Shown piece by piece: positions 1-8,052 of a DNA stretch of 64,000 bases (its first letter is position 1; each line of letters begins with the position of its first letter). The DNA lies in the NCBI RefSeq assembly GCF_028473145.1, contig NZ_CP092370.1, positions 2,480,001-2,544,000 on the forward strand, given 5' to 3'. The position numbers were made by a program, and so were the translations under genes. This DNA comes from Flavobacterium sp. CBA20B-1 (GTDB taxonomy: Bacteria > Bacteroidota > Bacteroidia > Flavobacteriales > Flavobacteriaceae). The notes under the pieces were generated by a model. It was not told where the DNA came from and made no database searches. It saw nothing but the letters and a program-made list of their open reading frames with translations.

Positions 1-1294
1 ATCGGGTTTCAGGAAAATATCCATCGTTTACCCCTTGTTCGGTTGCTATTGAAACTACCCGTGGTCCCGAAAATTGTACTAATTTGGTTTGATTAAGGTC
101 TTCCAACCCTTTTCTTATCGAAGTGTTTAATTGGAATCGGTTAAAGAACGCACCAGAAATTTTGTAATCAAAATTATTTACAACGCTTAAATATCGTTTT
201 TTGTTTTGATAACGATCTATTAGAGCAAAGCCACTGTCGGGGTCAACAGTTTCATTGTCTAAACTTAAGTTATAATCTAAATTAGTTTGCCATTTTAATT
301 GATTGTTCGCTAGCTTTAAATTAGCAGTTGAGCGGAGCGATCCCGAGATTCGTTGGTAGTTTTCGTGTTCATTTCTAGGATCGGCTTTTGCATCTAAATA
401 ATCTAAACTGGTATTAAGGCTCCAATTTTTTGCTATTTTAAAGCCTTTTGCTAAGTAGTATAATTTACTGAAACCATCAATTTTTAATCGACTTTGCCAA
501 GCTGTTTCTCCAGTTTTTCTATTAATTAAAACCAATCCCGATGTTAAATCTCCATACGATGCGGTTGGTATGCCTCTGATAATTTCTACATTGTCAATGT
601 CGTTGGTTGATATCGTGCGCATATCAATACCTGTATTATAGGTATTACGAGAAGAAGACGGCATTCCGGTGTTAATTGAATGACTTTCATTGGTGGATAC
701 TTGCATATCTGCATTAGTGTTCATTGGATTGCCATCCATCATAAATTGCACACCTAAAGAACTTGTATTGTATTGGTTGTTTCGGCTTCCAAATTCACGC
801 AGCTTTATAACATTTGTACCTGTTAGGTTTGGGTCTTTTGCGTTTCCACCTGGTAGTAATTCTAATAAATCAGTAAAACTTGATGGTTGCAAATGAGCCA
901 TTGCTTGCCGATCTATTTTTGATGAGGTGGCTAAACCTTTACTTTCTTTTGCGGTGATAACAATTTCTTCTAATTGATTGCCGTCGTAACTAAGTTTTAT
1001 AGATAATGCTGTATTTTTATTTATGCTGATTTGATCTTTGTATTTTTTATAATCAGGATGTGCAATTTCTATAATGTAGCTATTTTTTTCTAACTGGATA
1101 ACTAATTTTCCATAGTTATTGCTACTAAAGTTAAATATTTTTTGTTTAGAATCTGTTAATTTGATTGCAGCATCGCTAACAGGTCTGTTTAAGCTGTCTG
1201 TTAACGATAATTGAACTGAATAACTTTGTGAAAAGCCAAAATTACTTACTAATAGTAAGCATAAAGTGATTAAAAATGAAAAAGTTTTTTGCAT
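1..1294 (-). CDS. TonB-dependent receptor, 5' part (runs off window start)
   Basis: Reading the minus strand from ATG at 1294 gives an open frame to the window edge with no stop. It starts with a signal peptide (MQKTFSFLITLCLLLVSNFG, cleavage near FSQ), then a carboxypeptidase-like regulatory beta domain, then a linker ending in LEEIVITAKES, the usual lead into a TonB plug domain. The plug contains LLELLPGGN and later NVEIIRGIPTASYGDLTSGLVLINRKTG, the typical plug/barrel transition. The start of a beta barrel follows. It should be an outer-membrane receptor importing a ligand with TonB energy. The substrate cannot be told, and no SusD-like lipoprotein lies on this side. A well-formed Bacteroidota promoter sits at 1321-1351. 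Confidence 0.9.
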   Translation of the reverse strand, partial: MQKTFSFLITLCLLLVSNFGFSQSYSVQLSLTDSLNRPVSDAAIKLTDSKQKIFNFSSNNYGKLVIQLEKNSYIIEIAHPDYKKYKDQISINKNTALSIKLSYDGNQLEEIVITAKESKGLATSSKIDRQAMAHLQPSSFTDLLELLPGGNAKDPNLTGTNVIKLREFGSRNNQYNTSSLGVQFMMDGNPMNTNADMQVSTNESHSINTGMPSSSRNTYNTGIDMRTISTNDIDNVEIIRGIPTASYGDLTSGLVLINRKTGETAWQSRLKIDGFSKLYYLAKGFKIAKNWSLNTSLDYLDAKADPRNEHENYQRISGSLRSTANLKLANNQLKWQTNLDYNLSLDNETVDPDSGFALIDRYQNKKRYLSVVNNFDYKISGAFFNRFQLNTSIRKGLEDLNQTKLVQFSGPRVVSIATEQGVNDGYFPETR

Positions 1295-1651
1295 TAGTGG
1301 CAGTTGGCTTTAAAACGTTGCAAAATTATTTAACCAAATTTAAATTTCAAAGCTTATTTAGATTAAATTTTAATAATAATAGCTGCAATGTAATTTAAAG
1401 TAGTGGTATGTCATTTTAATTATTCTATAAACCAGAAAAAAAATTATATTTACAACCAAATACTTTTTATTTCATAATTATTAGAGTAGTTGACTACTGT
1501 GATTTTAAAGAGAGTTAAATTTTTTCAAACTATTGGTATAATTTATGTAATAAAACAGAAACTTTTAGAACCCAAAAGTTTGTAATAATCAATAGAACTA
1601 ACCAAATTCAGGTATTAAAACACTAAAAATACCTGATAATCTATCTATATC
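1295..1651. other. Intergenic region between divergent genes
   Basis: AT-rich spacer between the minus-strand receptor and the plus-strand secreted protein. It holds the receptor promoter (1321-1351). I see no convincing promoter for the plus-strand gene, no RNA gene and no strong repeat. Confidence 0.6.
1315..1351 (-). promoter_or_regulatory. Bacteroidota-type promoter of the TonB receptor
   Basis: On the minus strand TTTG (1348-1351) is followed after exactly 19 nt by TAATTTTG (1321-1328), matching the Bacteroidota consensus TTG-N19-TAnnTTTG. Transcription would start near 1315, about 20 nt before the ATG at 1294. Confidence 0.6.
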
Positions 1652-2209
1652 ATGAAAAATATTTTCCAATTGTTTGCTCTTTTAATGCCCGCGTTTTTTT
1701 ATGCACAACCATTTGAAATCAATGAAAATCCTGAACAATATATGCAGCATATTGTATCGTCTTGGCAGGTGGATCCCCAAAAAATTGTGTATATAACCAA
1801 TGAAACCGATTTAGAAGATTTAGCAACGGTAATGCACAATTCGGTGTTGGCTTTCGTGCAAAAAGAGCAATCAACAAGTGCTGAAATTCTCGATGGAAAG
1901 CGCGAGAAAGATCCCGACGCATGCGGTTTGGCGTTGAATAATTTAGAGTTGCAAAATGTGTATCAACATTTAAAAAATGGAAACGATTACACCTCTATTT
2001 CCTTTAAAAAACTAAAAGATAATGAGCTCTATTTTTTTAGTGATAAACTCACCGCAGTGCTTATTTATTCCAAAAGAATTGATGCATTTATAGCAGACTA
2101 TTTCAAGGTTTTAAAAGATTTTGAGCATAAAAATGTAGATTATGTAATAGTGGTTTTTGATAATGAAATTACGAGTCAAATTCCTGGTGCTATCTCAAAT
2201 GAGCAGTAA
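1652..2209 (+). CDS. Exported protein of unknown function
   Basis: 185 residues. The N-terminus MKNIFQLFALLMPAFFYAQP is a signal peptide with cleavage after FYA. I do not recognise the mature domain. It is a mixed alpha/beta sequence with two hydrophobic strands (KIVYITNE and NVDYVIVVFDNE) framing a more polar middle with one cysteine. It has no lipobox and no membrane segment, so it should be periplasmic or secreted. It is followed by a strong hairpin terminator and is transcribed alone. Its length and closing hydrophobic strand suggest a complete small domain. Confidence 0.75.
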   Translation: MKNIFQLFALLMPAFFYAQPFEINENPEQYMQHIVSSWQVDPQKIVYITNETDLEDLATVMHNSVLAFVQKEQSTSAEILDGKREKDPDACGLALNNLELQNVYQHLKNGNDYTSISFKKLKDNELYFFSDKLTAVLIYSKRIDAFIADYFKVLKDFEHKNVDYVIVVFDNEITSQIPGAISNEQ

Positions 2210-2248
2210 GTTGCTTTAGAAAGAATATAAAAAAACAGCATTAAAAAA

Positions 2249-2280
2249 GCGTGTGAAACAAAATTTCGCACGCTTTTTTT
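2249..2280. terminator. Bidirectional terminator
   Basis: GCGTGTGAAA (2249-2258) pairs with TTTCGCACGC (2264-2273) with one G-U pair and is flanked by A and T runs on both sides. It lies between convergent genes and can serve both. Confidence 0.8.
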
Positions 2281-2298
2281 ATTCATAAGGTATCGTAA

Positions 2299-2574
2299 TT
2301 AGGGCATTGTTCGGTCGGTAGTGGTTTTACCAGAGCCAACAGTGTCAATACCTCGGTTGATTGTATCAGTTTGATGGTTATCGATAGTGCCTCCCGAAAT
2401 ATCTTGCTCATTCAAAGGATCTGCATTGGGGTCATGATAGCGCTCTTGTTCTGATTCTCCGTACAATCCTTGGTCGTCCATATTTCGGTCGTTTCGATCA
2501 CGGCATGATGCAACAACGCTAAATGATAACAGCAAAATGCCAATTAGTCCATATTTGTAACATACATTTTTCAT
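2299..2574 (-). CDS. Small lipoprotein, disordered
   Basis: 91 residues. A signal peptide ends in a lipobox VVAS-C (Cys24), so it should be diacylated by Lgt and anchored to a membrane. The mature part is short, hydrophilic and rich in Asp, Asn, Arg, Gly and Thr, with no predicted fold (for example SGGTIDNHQTDTINRGIDTV). Such short disordered lipoproteins are common in Flavobacteriaceae and lack assigned functions. It lies at the edge of a group of likely stress proteins, which hints at envelope stress but does not prove it. Confidence 0.7.
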   Translation of the reverse strand: MKNVCYKYGLIGILLLSFSVVASCRDRNDRNMDDQGLYGESEQERYHDPNADPLNEQDISGGTIDNHQTDTINRGIDTVGSGKTTTDRTMP

Positions 2575-3176
2575 ACTATTTATTTTTTATTCATTATAAT
2601 AATGAGTGATTACTATAAAATGTGATGAAACGGAAAAGTATCAAAAGTAGAGCAAAAAACATACCGCTTCATTTTGAGTGTTGCAAGAACGCAATCGGTT
2701 TATAAAAAAGATGCATGTTGGGTATTTTATTTACAAATAATGTATTTTTTATACAGTTATCTTTTTAAAAATGAGTGTGTTATGATTTTGTTTTTGATTT
2801 TATTTGATTTGTTTTTTTGTAAATAATTGTGTTTTATTCATTATTTAATTGTTAAAAATGTATGTTTTATTATTTATTTTAAGCTAAAAAACATATTTAA
2901 AGACAGTATTGTTCTATTTGATGTTGATGAATACAGCGCAACACAATTGTTAAAAAACTATCATTGGCTTGTATCATTAGTATTTAAAAAGGATTGGTGT
3001 ATGAAATTGATTTCTTCCAGAGCAATTGCTATCGAATGATATCTGGAACAGTAATTTGGCATTGGTTCACAAATTGATGTATAGAAAGTGGGAACATCCC
3101 AAATAAAATGGAAATGAAATACAGGAAAAGTATCTTTCAAAATTTAATCAACTAATATTTTAACACCTATTTAATT
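2575..3176. other. Gene-poor 600-bp spacer
   Basis: Very AT-rich with T-rich, low-complexity stretches at 2740-2880. A 70-codon frame at 2827-3039 begins in that low-complexity part. Only its second half (about 2900-3130) has more normal composition, and it carries stops in the same frame (for example at 3037-3039). It could be the worn remnant of a gene. The end of the region should hold the promoter of the 3177 gene, but I see no clear consensus. Confidence 0.5.
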
Positions 3177-3485
3177 ATGGAAAATAACAAAATCAACCAG
3201 CAACAAGACGGAACAAACAACCAAAATCAAAAAGGTCAGCAAAATCCGCAAAATCAGAATACTCAAAATCAATTCAACGATCCAAACGAGCAGCAGATTG
3301 ATCCAAACAACAAAGATCCATTTGCACATACACACGAGGAACATCGAACCAATCAAGATGATAAAAGATATGATGGTTCTAAAAACCCTGACGGTATGAA
3401 TACCAATGTTCAAAACAACAAGGATTTTAAAACAAACAAAGTAAATCGCGAAGGTGAAAATAAAGATGAATATTTTCAAGATTAA
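3177..3485 (+). CDS. Gln/Asn-rich hydrophilic disordered protein
   Basis: 102 residues with no signal peptide and no hydrophobic core. The first half is nearly all N, Q, K, D, P and G (runs such as QNQNTQNQFNDPNEQQ), and the second half is charged (KRYDGSKNPDGMNT, VNREGENKDEYFQD). This composition resembles hydrophilins or LEA-like desiccation proteins, which is an inference from composition only. A strong terminator follows at 3507-3536, which supports it being a real transcript. An antisense frame over the same DNA is a compositional shadow. Confidence 0.65.
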   Translation: MENNKINQQQDGTNNQNQKGQQNPQNQNTQNQFNDPNEQQIDPNNKDPFAHTHEEHRTNQDDKRYDGSKNPDGMNTNVQNNKDFKTNKVNREGENKDEYFQD

Positions 3486-3506
3486 TTAATAATCAACTTT
3501 GGTAAG

Positions 3507-3536
3507 CCTCTCTTCTAATTAAGAGAGGTTTTTTTT
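3507..3536 (+). terminator. Rho-independent terminator
   Basis: CCTCTCTT (3507-3514) and AAGAGAGG (3521-3528) form a perfect 8-bp stem with a 6-nt loop, followed by eight T. It ends the Gln/Asn-rich gene. The T run touches the 3' end of the convergent pncC gene. Confidence 0.85.
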
Positions 3537-4032
3537 ATTTTTTTGAGAGATAATCCATAATTACTTCAGCCACTTTTGCTAAAGTTTGTTGTACAATTTG
3601 ATGCGAATTTCCTTCAAAAATTTCTCTTAATTGCACAGATCGATCTTCAAAAATAAAACTCAAAAAAATAGTCCCTACGGGTTTTTCTTCTGTTTCGCTG
3701 CCGCCAGCCTTGGTTAATCCGGTAACGGCAACTATAATATCAGCTTTTTTAAACAGCTTTTTTGTACTTAAAGCCATTTCATAAGTCACCGGGCTTGATT
3801 CCGGCGTAAAGCTGTCAATTAAATCTTTAGGAATTTTTAAAAGCGCTTGCTTTTCGTCTGCATCATAGCACACAATACTGCCCAAGAAAATAGAACCCGC
3901 ATAAGGAGTTAAACCAAAAGCAACAGAAAGTGCCCCAACGGTAGCACTTTCTGCAAAAGCAATTTTTAAGTTTTTTTCGGCTATTAAAGCACTGCATTTT
4001 AAAATGCTTATTTCAGTCATATAATTTTGCAA
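3535..4032 (-). CDS. pncC: CinA C-terminal domain protein, nicotinamide-nucleotide amidase-like
   Basis: 165 residues covering only the CinA C-terminal domain, as in stand-alone PncC, which deamidates nicotinamide mononucleotide in pyridine-nucleotide salvage. The family signature AESCTGG appears as AESATVG, so the Ser and Thr remain but the first Gly of the GG pair is Val. The downstream VTGLTKAGGSETEEKPVGTIFLSF matches the family block VTGiAGPgG...KPVGtv. A second ATG four codons in (4020) is an equally good start. It lies 10 bp after the SDR gene on the same strand and is probably cotranscribed. The family call is firm; activity with the VG variant is inferred. Confidence 0.85.
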   Translation of the reverse strand: MQNYMTEISILKCSALIAEKNLKIAFAESATVGALSVAFGLTPYAGSIFLGSIVCYDADEKQALLKIPKDLIDSFTPESSPVTYEMALSTKKLFKKADIIVAVTGLTKAGGSETEEKPVGTIFLSFIFEDRSVQLREIFEGNSHQIVQQTLAKVAEVIMDYLSKK

Positions 4033-4041
4033 TATAAATTA

Positions 4042-4926
4042 TTAGTAAGCAATTTTACCACCTGTTGCCGGAATAGTAGCACCGCCAATATAAGAAGCTT
4101 CTTTTGTTGCCAAAAACACATAGATTGGAGCAATTTCGCTTGGCTGACCTGGTCTTTTTAGAGCGGTGTCATCACCAAAATCTTTATAATCAATTAGCGT
4201 ACTCGGAATAAGAGGCGTCCAAACAGGTCCGGGCGCCACGGCATTCACGCGTATGTCTTTTTTTTGCTCAATAAGCATTTGGTTTAAATTTGCAGTGTAG
4301 TTCTGTATGGCAGCCTTGGTAGCAGCATAGGGCAAAAGCGTAGGATTTGGTTGGTATGCGTTTACCGATGTGGTGTTGATAATGCTACTGCCTTTGGGCA
4401 TGTGTGGAATACTTAATTGGCATAAATGAAACATTGCCAACACATTGGTGTTGAAGGTTAATTGCCATTCTTCTGTTGAAATGGCATCGATGGTTTCGCG
4501 CCCCATTTGAAAAGCGGCATTGTTAATCAACACATCAATCTTTTTAAATTCTTTTATAGTGACTTCAACAAGCATCTGGCAAATTTCTTTTTTGGTGATA
4601 TCGCCCTTAAACAGCAACGCTTTTCTACCCGCTTTCCGAATCCATTCTGCGGTATCCTTGGCGTCTTCATCTTCCATATCGCTTAGGTAGGAAATCACCA
4701 CATCCGCACCTTCACGGGCAAATGCAATCGCAGTTGCCTTTCCAATTCCAGAGTCGCCACCAGTTATTACCACACATTTATCCTGCATGCGGTTGTATCC
4801 TTCATAAGACTGCTCTCCATGATCGGGTTTCAATTCCATATCTTGTTCCGATGCAGGGGCATTTTGTCTGGGTTCATCAAACGGCGGTTTGGGAAACGAT
4901 CTAAGTTTGTTTTCTTCTTTTTTCAT
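4042..4926 (-). CDS. Short-chain dehydrogenase, general-stress (YhdF/YdaD-like) type
   Basis: 294 residues. The ~40-residue polar N-terminal extension (PKPPFDEPRQNAP, MELKPDHGEQSYEGYN) is typical of the Bacillus general-stress SDR group. All hallmarks are intact: nucleotide-binding TGGDSGIG (55-62), GDI at 108-110, NNAA (135-138), Asn161, Ser187, and Tyr200-x3-Lys204. It should be an active NAD(P)-dependent oxidoreductase in the cytoplasm; the substrate is unknown. It is 11 bp downstream of a diverged copy of itself and 10 bp upstream of pncC, so the three genes likely form one operon. Confidence 0.92.
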   Translation of the reverse strand: MKKEENKLRSFPKPPFDEPRQNAPASEQDMELKPDHGEQSYEGYNRMQDKCVVITGGDSGIGKATAIAFAREGADVVISYLSDMEDEDAKDTAEWIRKAGRKALLFKGDITKKEICQMLVEVTIKEFKKIDVLINNAAFQMGRETIDAISTEEWQLTFNTNVLAMFHLCQLSIPHMPKGSSIINTTSVNAYQPNPTLLPYAATKAAIQNYTANLNQMLIEQKKDIRVNAVAPGPVWTPLIPSTLIDYKDFGDDTALKRPGQPSEIAPIYVFLATKEASYIGGATIPATGGKIAY

Positions 4927-4937
4927 GCGATTCTATT

Positions 4938-5795
4938 TTAAAGTTTATACATTTTTCCACCGGCATCCAATGTTTCACCTGCAATTGGATGAGAAGCTGC
5001 TGAAGCTACAAAAACATATAGTGGAGCAACTTCATAAGGATGCATCGGCGTTACAGAGTGAATATTAGACGGTAAGTTGTTGTATGATGGCAAAACATTG
5101 GGCAGTGATTCTGACCATATAAAACCAGTTGTAATTCCATTAATGCGCAATTTTTTTTGTGCCACCGAAAACATTCTGTTCATTTCGTGTGTATAGGTTT
5201 TTATGGCTGCTTTTAAAGCCGCATAAAAGATAAGTTGATCCGGCTGTGCATAGGCACACAAAGTGGCAGAGTTTATAATGACACCATCTTTTGCCATAAA
5301 ATCGGGTGCAATTTTTCCTAAAGTAAAAAGCGATTGAATTTTTAAGGTATCGTTTTTTCGTAATAAATAATGACCACCTTCCGTATCGTTTTTATTGGAT
5401 ATAGAAAAAGTGTTTACCAGGATATCAATGTTTTTTACTTTTTTAGATATGTTTTCAAACAAGCGTTTGCATTTATATTCATCAAATGTAAACGCTTTAA
5501 AAAGCCATACCTTTCTTCCCATTTTTTCAATGAGCTTTACTACACTTTTCAGCTCTTTTTCGTATTGCTGGTGGTTGTAAATAAGTGCCACATCTGCACC
5601 TTCTTTTGCAAAAGCAATTGCAACAGCCTTGCCCACACCATTGCAGCTGGCGGTTACTACTGCACATTTGTTAAGTAATTTTTCGGTTCCATTATAGGAT
5701 TCAGTGGTATATTTTGGGGTAATCTTCATAAATGAATTCATTTCATTTAGAGATGTTGTTGATGAATGATGATTGTTTTGTAACTCGTTTTTCAT
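4938..5795 (-). CDS. Diverged SDR paralogue, possible pseudoenzyme
   Basis: 285 residues, alignable end to end with the SDR encoded just downstream, including the SYNGTEK-L N-terminal extension and the C-terminal IAGETLDAGGKM. The cofactor loop is TASCNGVG instead of TGGDSGIG, the GDI aspartate region is KAFTFD, NNAA has become VNTF, the region of the active-site Asn is shortened, and the catalytic Ser is Thr178. Tyr191 and Lys195 of YxxxK remain. The frame is intact over its full length, so it is maintained as a protein. A non-catalytic partner of the neighbouring enzyme is one reading; a changed specificity is another. Confidence 0.88.
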   Translation of the reverse strand: MKNELQNNHHSSTTSLNEMNSFMKITPKYTTESYNGTEKLLNKCAVVTASCNGVGKAVAIAFAKEGADVALIYNHQQYEKELKSVVKLIEKMGRKVWLFKAFTFDEYKCKRLFENISKKVKNIDILVNTFSISNKNDTEGGHYLLRKNDTLKIQSLFTLGKIAPDFMAKDGVIINSATLCAYAQPDQLIFYAALKAAIKTYTHEMNRMFSVAQKKLRINGITTGFIWSESLPNVLPSYNNLPSNIHSVTPMHPYEVAPLYVFVASAASHPIAGETLDAGGKMYKL

Positions 5796-6442
5796 GGTGA
5801 GATATTTAATTTGTATTTTATTTCTAATTAGACAAATTCTATACTACATTTTCAGTAATCGCTCACAAGCAAATTATTTTTAACCCTTATTGGTGTAACA
5901 CATTGTTAACAAACAATTCTTTTAAAAGTCACAATCTTATCAAAAGCAAAAGTGGTGTTACAATAAAATGGTTTTATTTGGTGAAGTTGTGGAAATTTCC
6001 CCCTTTTTGTGTAGATAGTATTCAAAAATAACAACATTAATAGCATGAATATGCTATATGATTTTTAATTTTTCGATCATTATTAAATTTGTTTTTATTC
6101 TTTTTATTGGCTTTTATTTTGAAATAGTTTACGTTTTTTTCGATTTTTTTGCTATTTGTTTTTAATAAATTATATATTATGTTATTCATATAGTGGATTT
6201 GCTATACAATAAAATTTTGAATACAATCAATCAGTACCCACAAGCGGTAAATTAGATCAAAATGTTAAAATATTTAAAAGAACTCCCAAGAGCAACCCTG
6301 CTTGAAATCTCCGTGAAAACAGTCCCATTTTAAAAGGTACACAAATAATTACCGTATAAAAAATTAGGAATATCTATTGTTTGATAATTAGTACAAGTAT
6401 GCCGGCACTTGTAAAATGTATTAACTTTTTATACCAATAATT
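5796..6442. other. 647-bp AT-rich divergent intergenic region
   Basis: It separates the minus-strand SDR/pncC operon from the plus-strand KGG-protein gene and must hold the promoters of both. Composition is strongly AT-rich around 6060-6200. I find no open frame, tRNA or clear riboswitch. Such a long space in front of stress-type genes suggests several regulatory sites, but I cannot assign any. Confidence 0.5.
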
Positions 6443-7147
6443 ATGAATTCAAGATATAACAGACGAAGAGGAAGTTCTTCACGCAATTCTCATGACACAC
6501 ATGATAATATGAGTGCAATTCACGAAGAAATTTATCAATTAGGCTACGAACACGGCTATGAAGATGGCTCAGAAGACGAAGACTACGATGATGATTTTTC
6601 AGATTATGAAGATGATTTCAATCAAGGACAAATGAATGATTGGGATGATGATGATTATGACGATGAAGATTACGACGATGAGGATTATGACGACGATGAC
6701 TACGACGACGATGACTACTTCGAAGAAGAACATCCAAGAGATTCTCAAGGACGATTTTCATCAAAAGGAAGATCAAGCAATCGATCAAGCAGTGGGCGAG
6801 GAAGCTCAAGAAGCGGTCGTGGATCTTCTTCTAACCGAGGAAATAGCTCGTCGAACTCAAGACGTTCAAGTTCTAACTCACGCTCAGGAAGTGGTAGTTC
6901 TAACAGAAGTTCTTCATCTAATTCAGGACGCGGTAGTTCCAATTCAAGTCGAAGCAATTCAGGATCAAGCCGTGGAAGTTCATCTAACAGAAGCAACTCG
7001 GGTCGTGGATCAAATAACAGCTCAGGCGATACTTCGAAACGCGGATTTGCATCAATGAGCAAAGCACAGCGATCAAGAATTGCGCGTATGGGTGGAAAAG
7101 CCTCTGGAAGAAGCCGTTCAGGATTTGGCGGACGCAGAAATAATTAA
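6443..7147 (+). CDS. Acidic/Ser-Arg-rich low-complexity protein with C-terminal KGG motif
   Basis: 234 residues in four blocks. A basic head (1-20) is followed by a Tyr/Asp/Glu block (29-97), nearly pure DDDYDDED from 66 to 92. Residues 101-197 are almost only Ser, Arg, Gly and Asn. The C-terminal part holds KRGFASMSKAQRSRIARMGG (199-218) and continues KASGR, matching the KGG stress-protein motif (RGFASMdpekqReiAskGGkAs) of the YciG family. Asp, Ser, Tyr and Arg codons are mixed, so the blocks are kept at protein level rather than from recent DNA slippage. It has no signal peptide. It lies 59 bp before a DUF892 gene. Its role is unknown; a stress-related or condensate-forming role is inferred. 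Confidence 0.85.
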   Translation: MNSRYNRRRGSSSRNSHDTHDNMSAIHEEIYQLGYEHGYEDGSEDEDYDDDFSDYEDDFNQGQMNDWDDDDYDDEDYDDEDYDDDDYDDDDYFEEEHPRDSQGRFSSKGRSSNRSSSGRGSSRSGRGSSSNRGNSSSNSRRSSSNSRSGSGSSNRSSSSNSGRGSSNSSRSNSGSSRGSSSNRSNSGRGSNNSSGDTSKRGFASMSKAQRSRIARMGGKASGRSRSGFGGRRNN

Positions 7148-7155
7148 TTAAAAGC

Positions 7156-7185
7156 GAGGGAGCGTAAAAAACTCCCTCTCTTTAT
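7156..7185 (+). terminator. Hairpin between KGG and DUF892 genes
   Basis: GAGGGAG (7156-7162) pairs with CTCCCTC (7172-7178) with a 9-nt loop, followed by an interrupted T-rich stretch. The weak T tract suggests partial termination, so some transcripts could read into the DUF892 gene. Confidence 0.55.
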
Positions 7186-7206
7186 CACTTTTTAAATAGA
7201 AAAATT

Positions 7207-7893
7207 ATGAGTCAGAAAGATCTAAAAGAAAAAACTATTGATAAATCTGCACCTTCAAAAAGTGAAGATTCTAAAACAATACCTGTTGAAGAACCAAAGA
7301 ACACCTCAAAATCTGCCGAAAAATCTACAAACGATACGACAGATTCAAAGGATACCGACAATAACACTAAAAAAAATCAATCAATGGAAGATAAAAATAG
7401 CAACTCGGAACTTAAAACTTTTTTTGTTGAAGCTTTGCAGGATATCTATTATGCCGAAGCAGCTATTGAGCAGTCGCTTGCAAAAATAAAAAATAAGGCA
7501 ACCTGCGAAGAACTTCAAGAAGCTTTAGAAGACCATGAATTGGTAACTAAAAAGCAAATTCTGCGTTTGGAAAAAGTATTTAAACTTTTGGGAAAAGAAG
7601 CCAAAAAGAAAAAATGCGACGCAATTGATGGTATTTTGAAAGAAGTGGATGAAATGGTGAAAAATACCGAAGACGGTTCCATGACACGCGATGTAGCAAT
7701 TATTATTGGTGCTCAAAAAGTAGAGCATTATGAAATTGCAACTTACGGTGGTTTGGCGCAAATAGCCATAACTTTAGGATATGAAAAAGTAGCCGATTTA
7801 CTGGAAGCAACTTTGGATGAAGAAGAGGATACCGATTATTTACTGACCGAAATTGCTGAAGAACACGTGAATTTCGAAGCAGCGGAAGAGTAA
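7207..7893 (+). CDS. DUF892 (YciE/YciF) ferritin-like protein with disordered N-terminal extension
   Basis: 228 residues. Residues 1-60 are a Lys/Ser/Thr/Asp/Asn-rich tail absent from most family members; an internal ATG at 7384 would remove it. From about residue 66 comes the DUF892 four-helix bundle: LKTFFVEALQDIYYAEAAIE, then EDHELVTKKQ, QKVEHYEIATYG and EEHVNFEA, giving the Glu and His residues expected to bind a di-metal centre. YciF-type proteins are stress-induced ferritin-like proteins. The gene directly follows a KGG-motif gene, the same pairing as yciG-yciF in enterobacteria. Confidence 0.9.
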   Translation: MSQKDLKEKTIDKSAPSKSEDSKTIPVEEPKNTSKSAEKSTNDTTDSKDTDNNTKKNQSMEDKNSNSELKTFFVEALQDIYYAEAAIEQSLAKIKNKATCEELQEALEDHELVTKKQILRLEKVFKLLGKEAKKKKCDAIDGILKEVDEMVKNTEDGSMTRDVAIIIGAQKVEHYEIATYGGLAQIAITLGYEKVADLLEATLDEEEDTDYLLTEIAEEHVNFEAAEE

Positions 7894-7906
7894 ATATAAA
7901 CCCATC

Positions 7907-7921
7907 TTAACCTTAGGTTAA
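7907..7921. repeat. Short inverted repeat between convergent genes
   Basis: TTAACCT-T-AGGTTAA is a 7-bp dyad with a 1-nt centre, 14 bp after the DUF892 stop codon. It might bind protein or be chance in AT-rich DNA. Confidence 0.3.
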
Positions 7922-7992
7922 TCTATATAAAGTAGTTTTGTAACCAATCATTTGGTTGGATACTTTGCTACCAAAAAATTGCTATGAAGAAT

Positions 7993-8040
7993 AAAACTGT
8001 TTCTGTTTTCAGATAATTATTTGAAAAGGAAACAGTTTTT
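7993..8040. terminator. Bidirectional terminator
   Basis: AAAACTGTTTC (7993-8003) pairs with GAAACAGTTTT (8029-8039), with an inner TTTTC/GAAAA pair (8006-8010 and 8023-8027). It lies between the convergent DUF892 and response-regulator genes. Confidence 0.75.
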
Positions 8041-8052
8041 TGTATATAACCA

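Noticed and set aside
3171..3479. Antisense 102-codon frame over the Gln/Asn-rich gene
   Set aside because: Its hydrophobic Ile/Val/Leu/Phe sequence is the mirror of AAT/CAA-rich codons; the sense frame has a terminator right behind it.
6618..7062. Long frames on other phases and the opposite strand over the KGG-protein gene
   Set aside because: They arise from the repeated GAY/TAY and AGY/TCN codons; their translations (Met/Thr- and Leu/Glu/Pro-only) are not protein-like.
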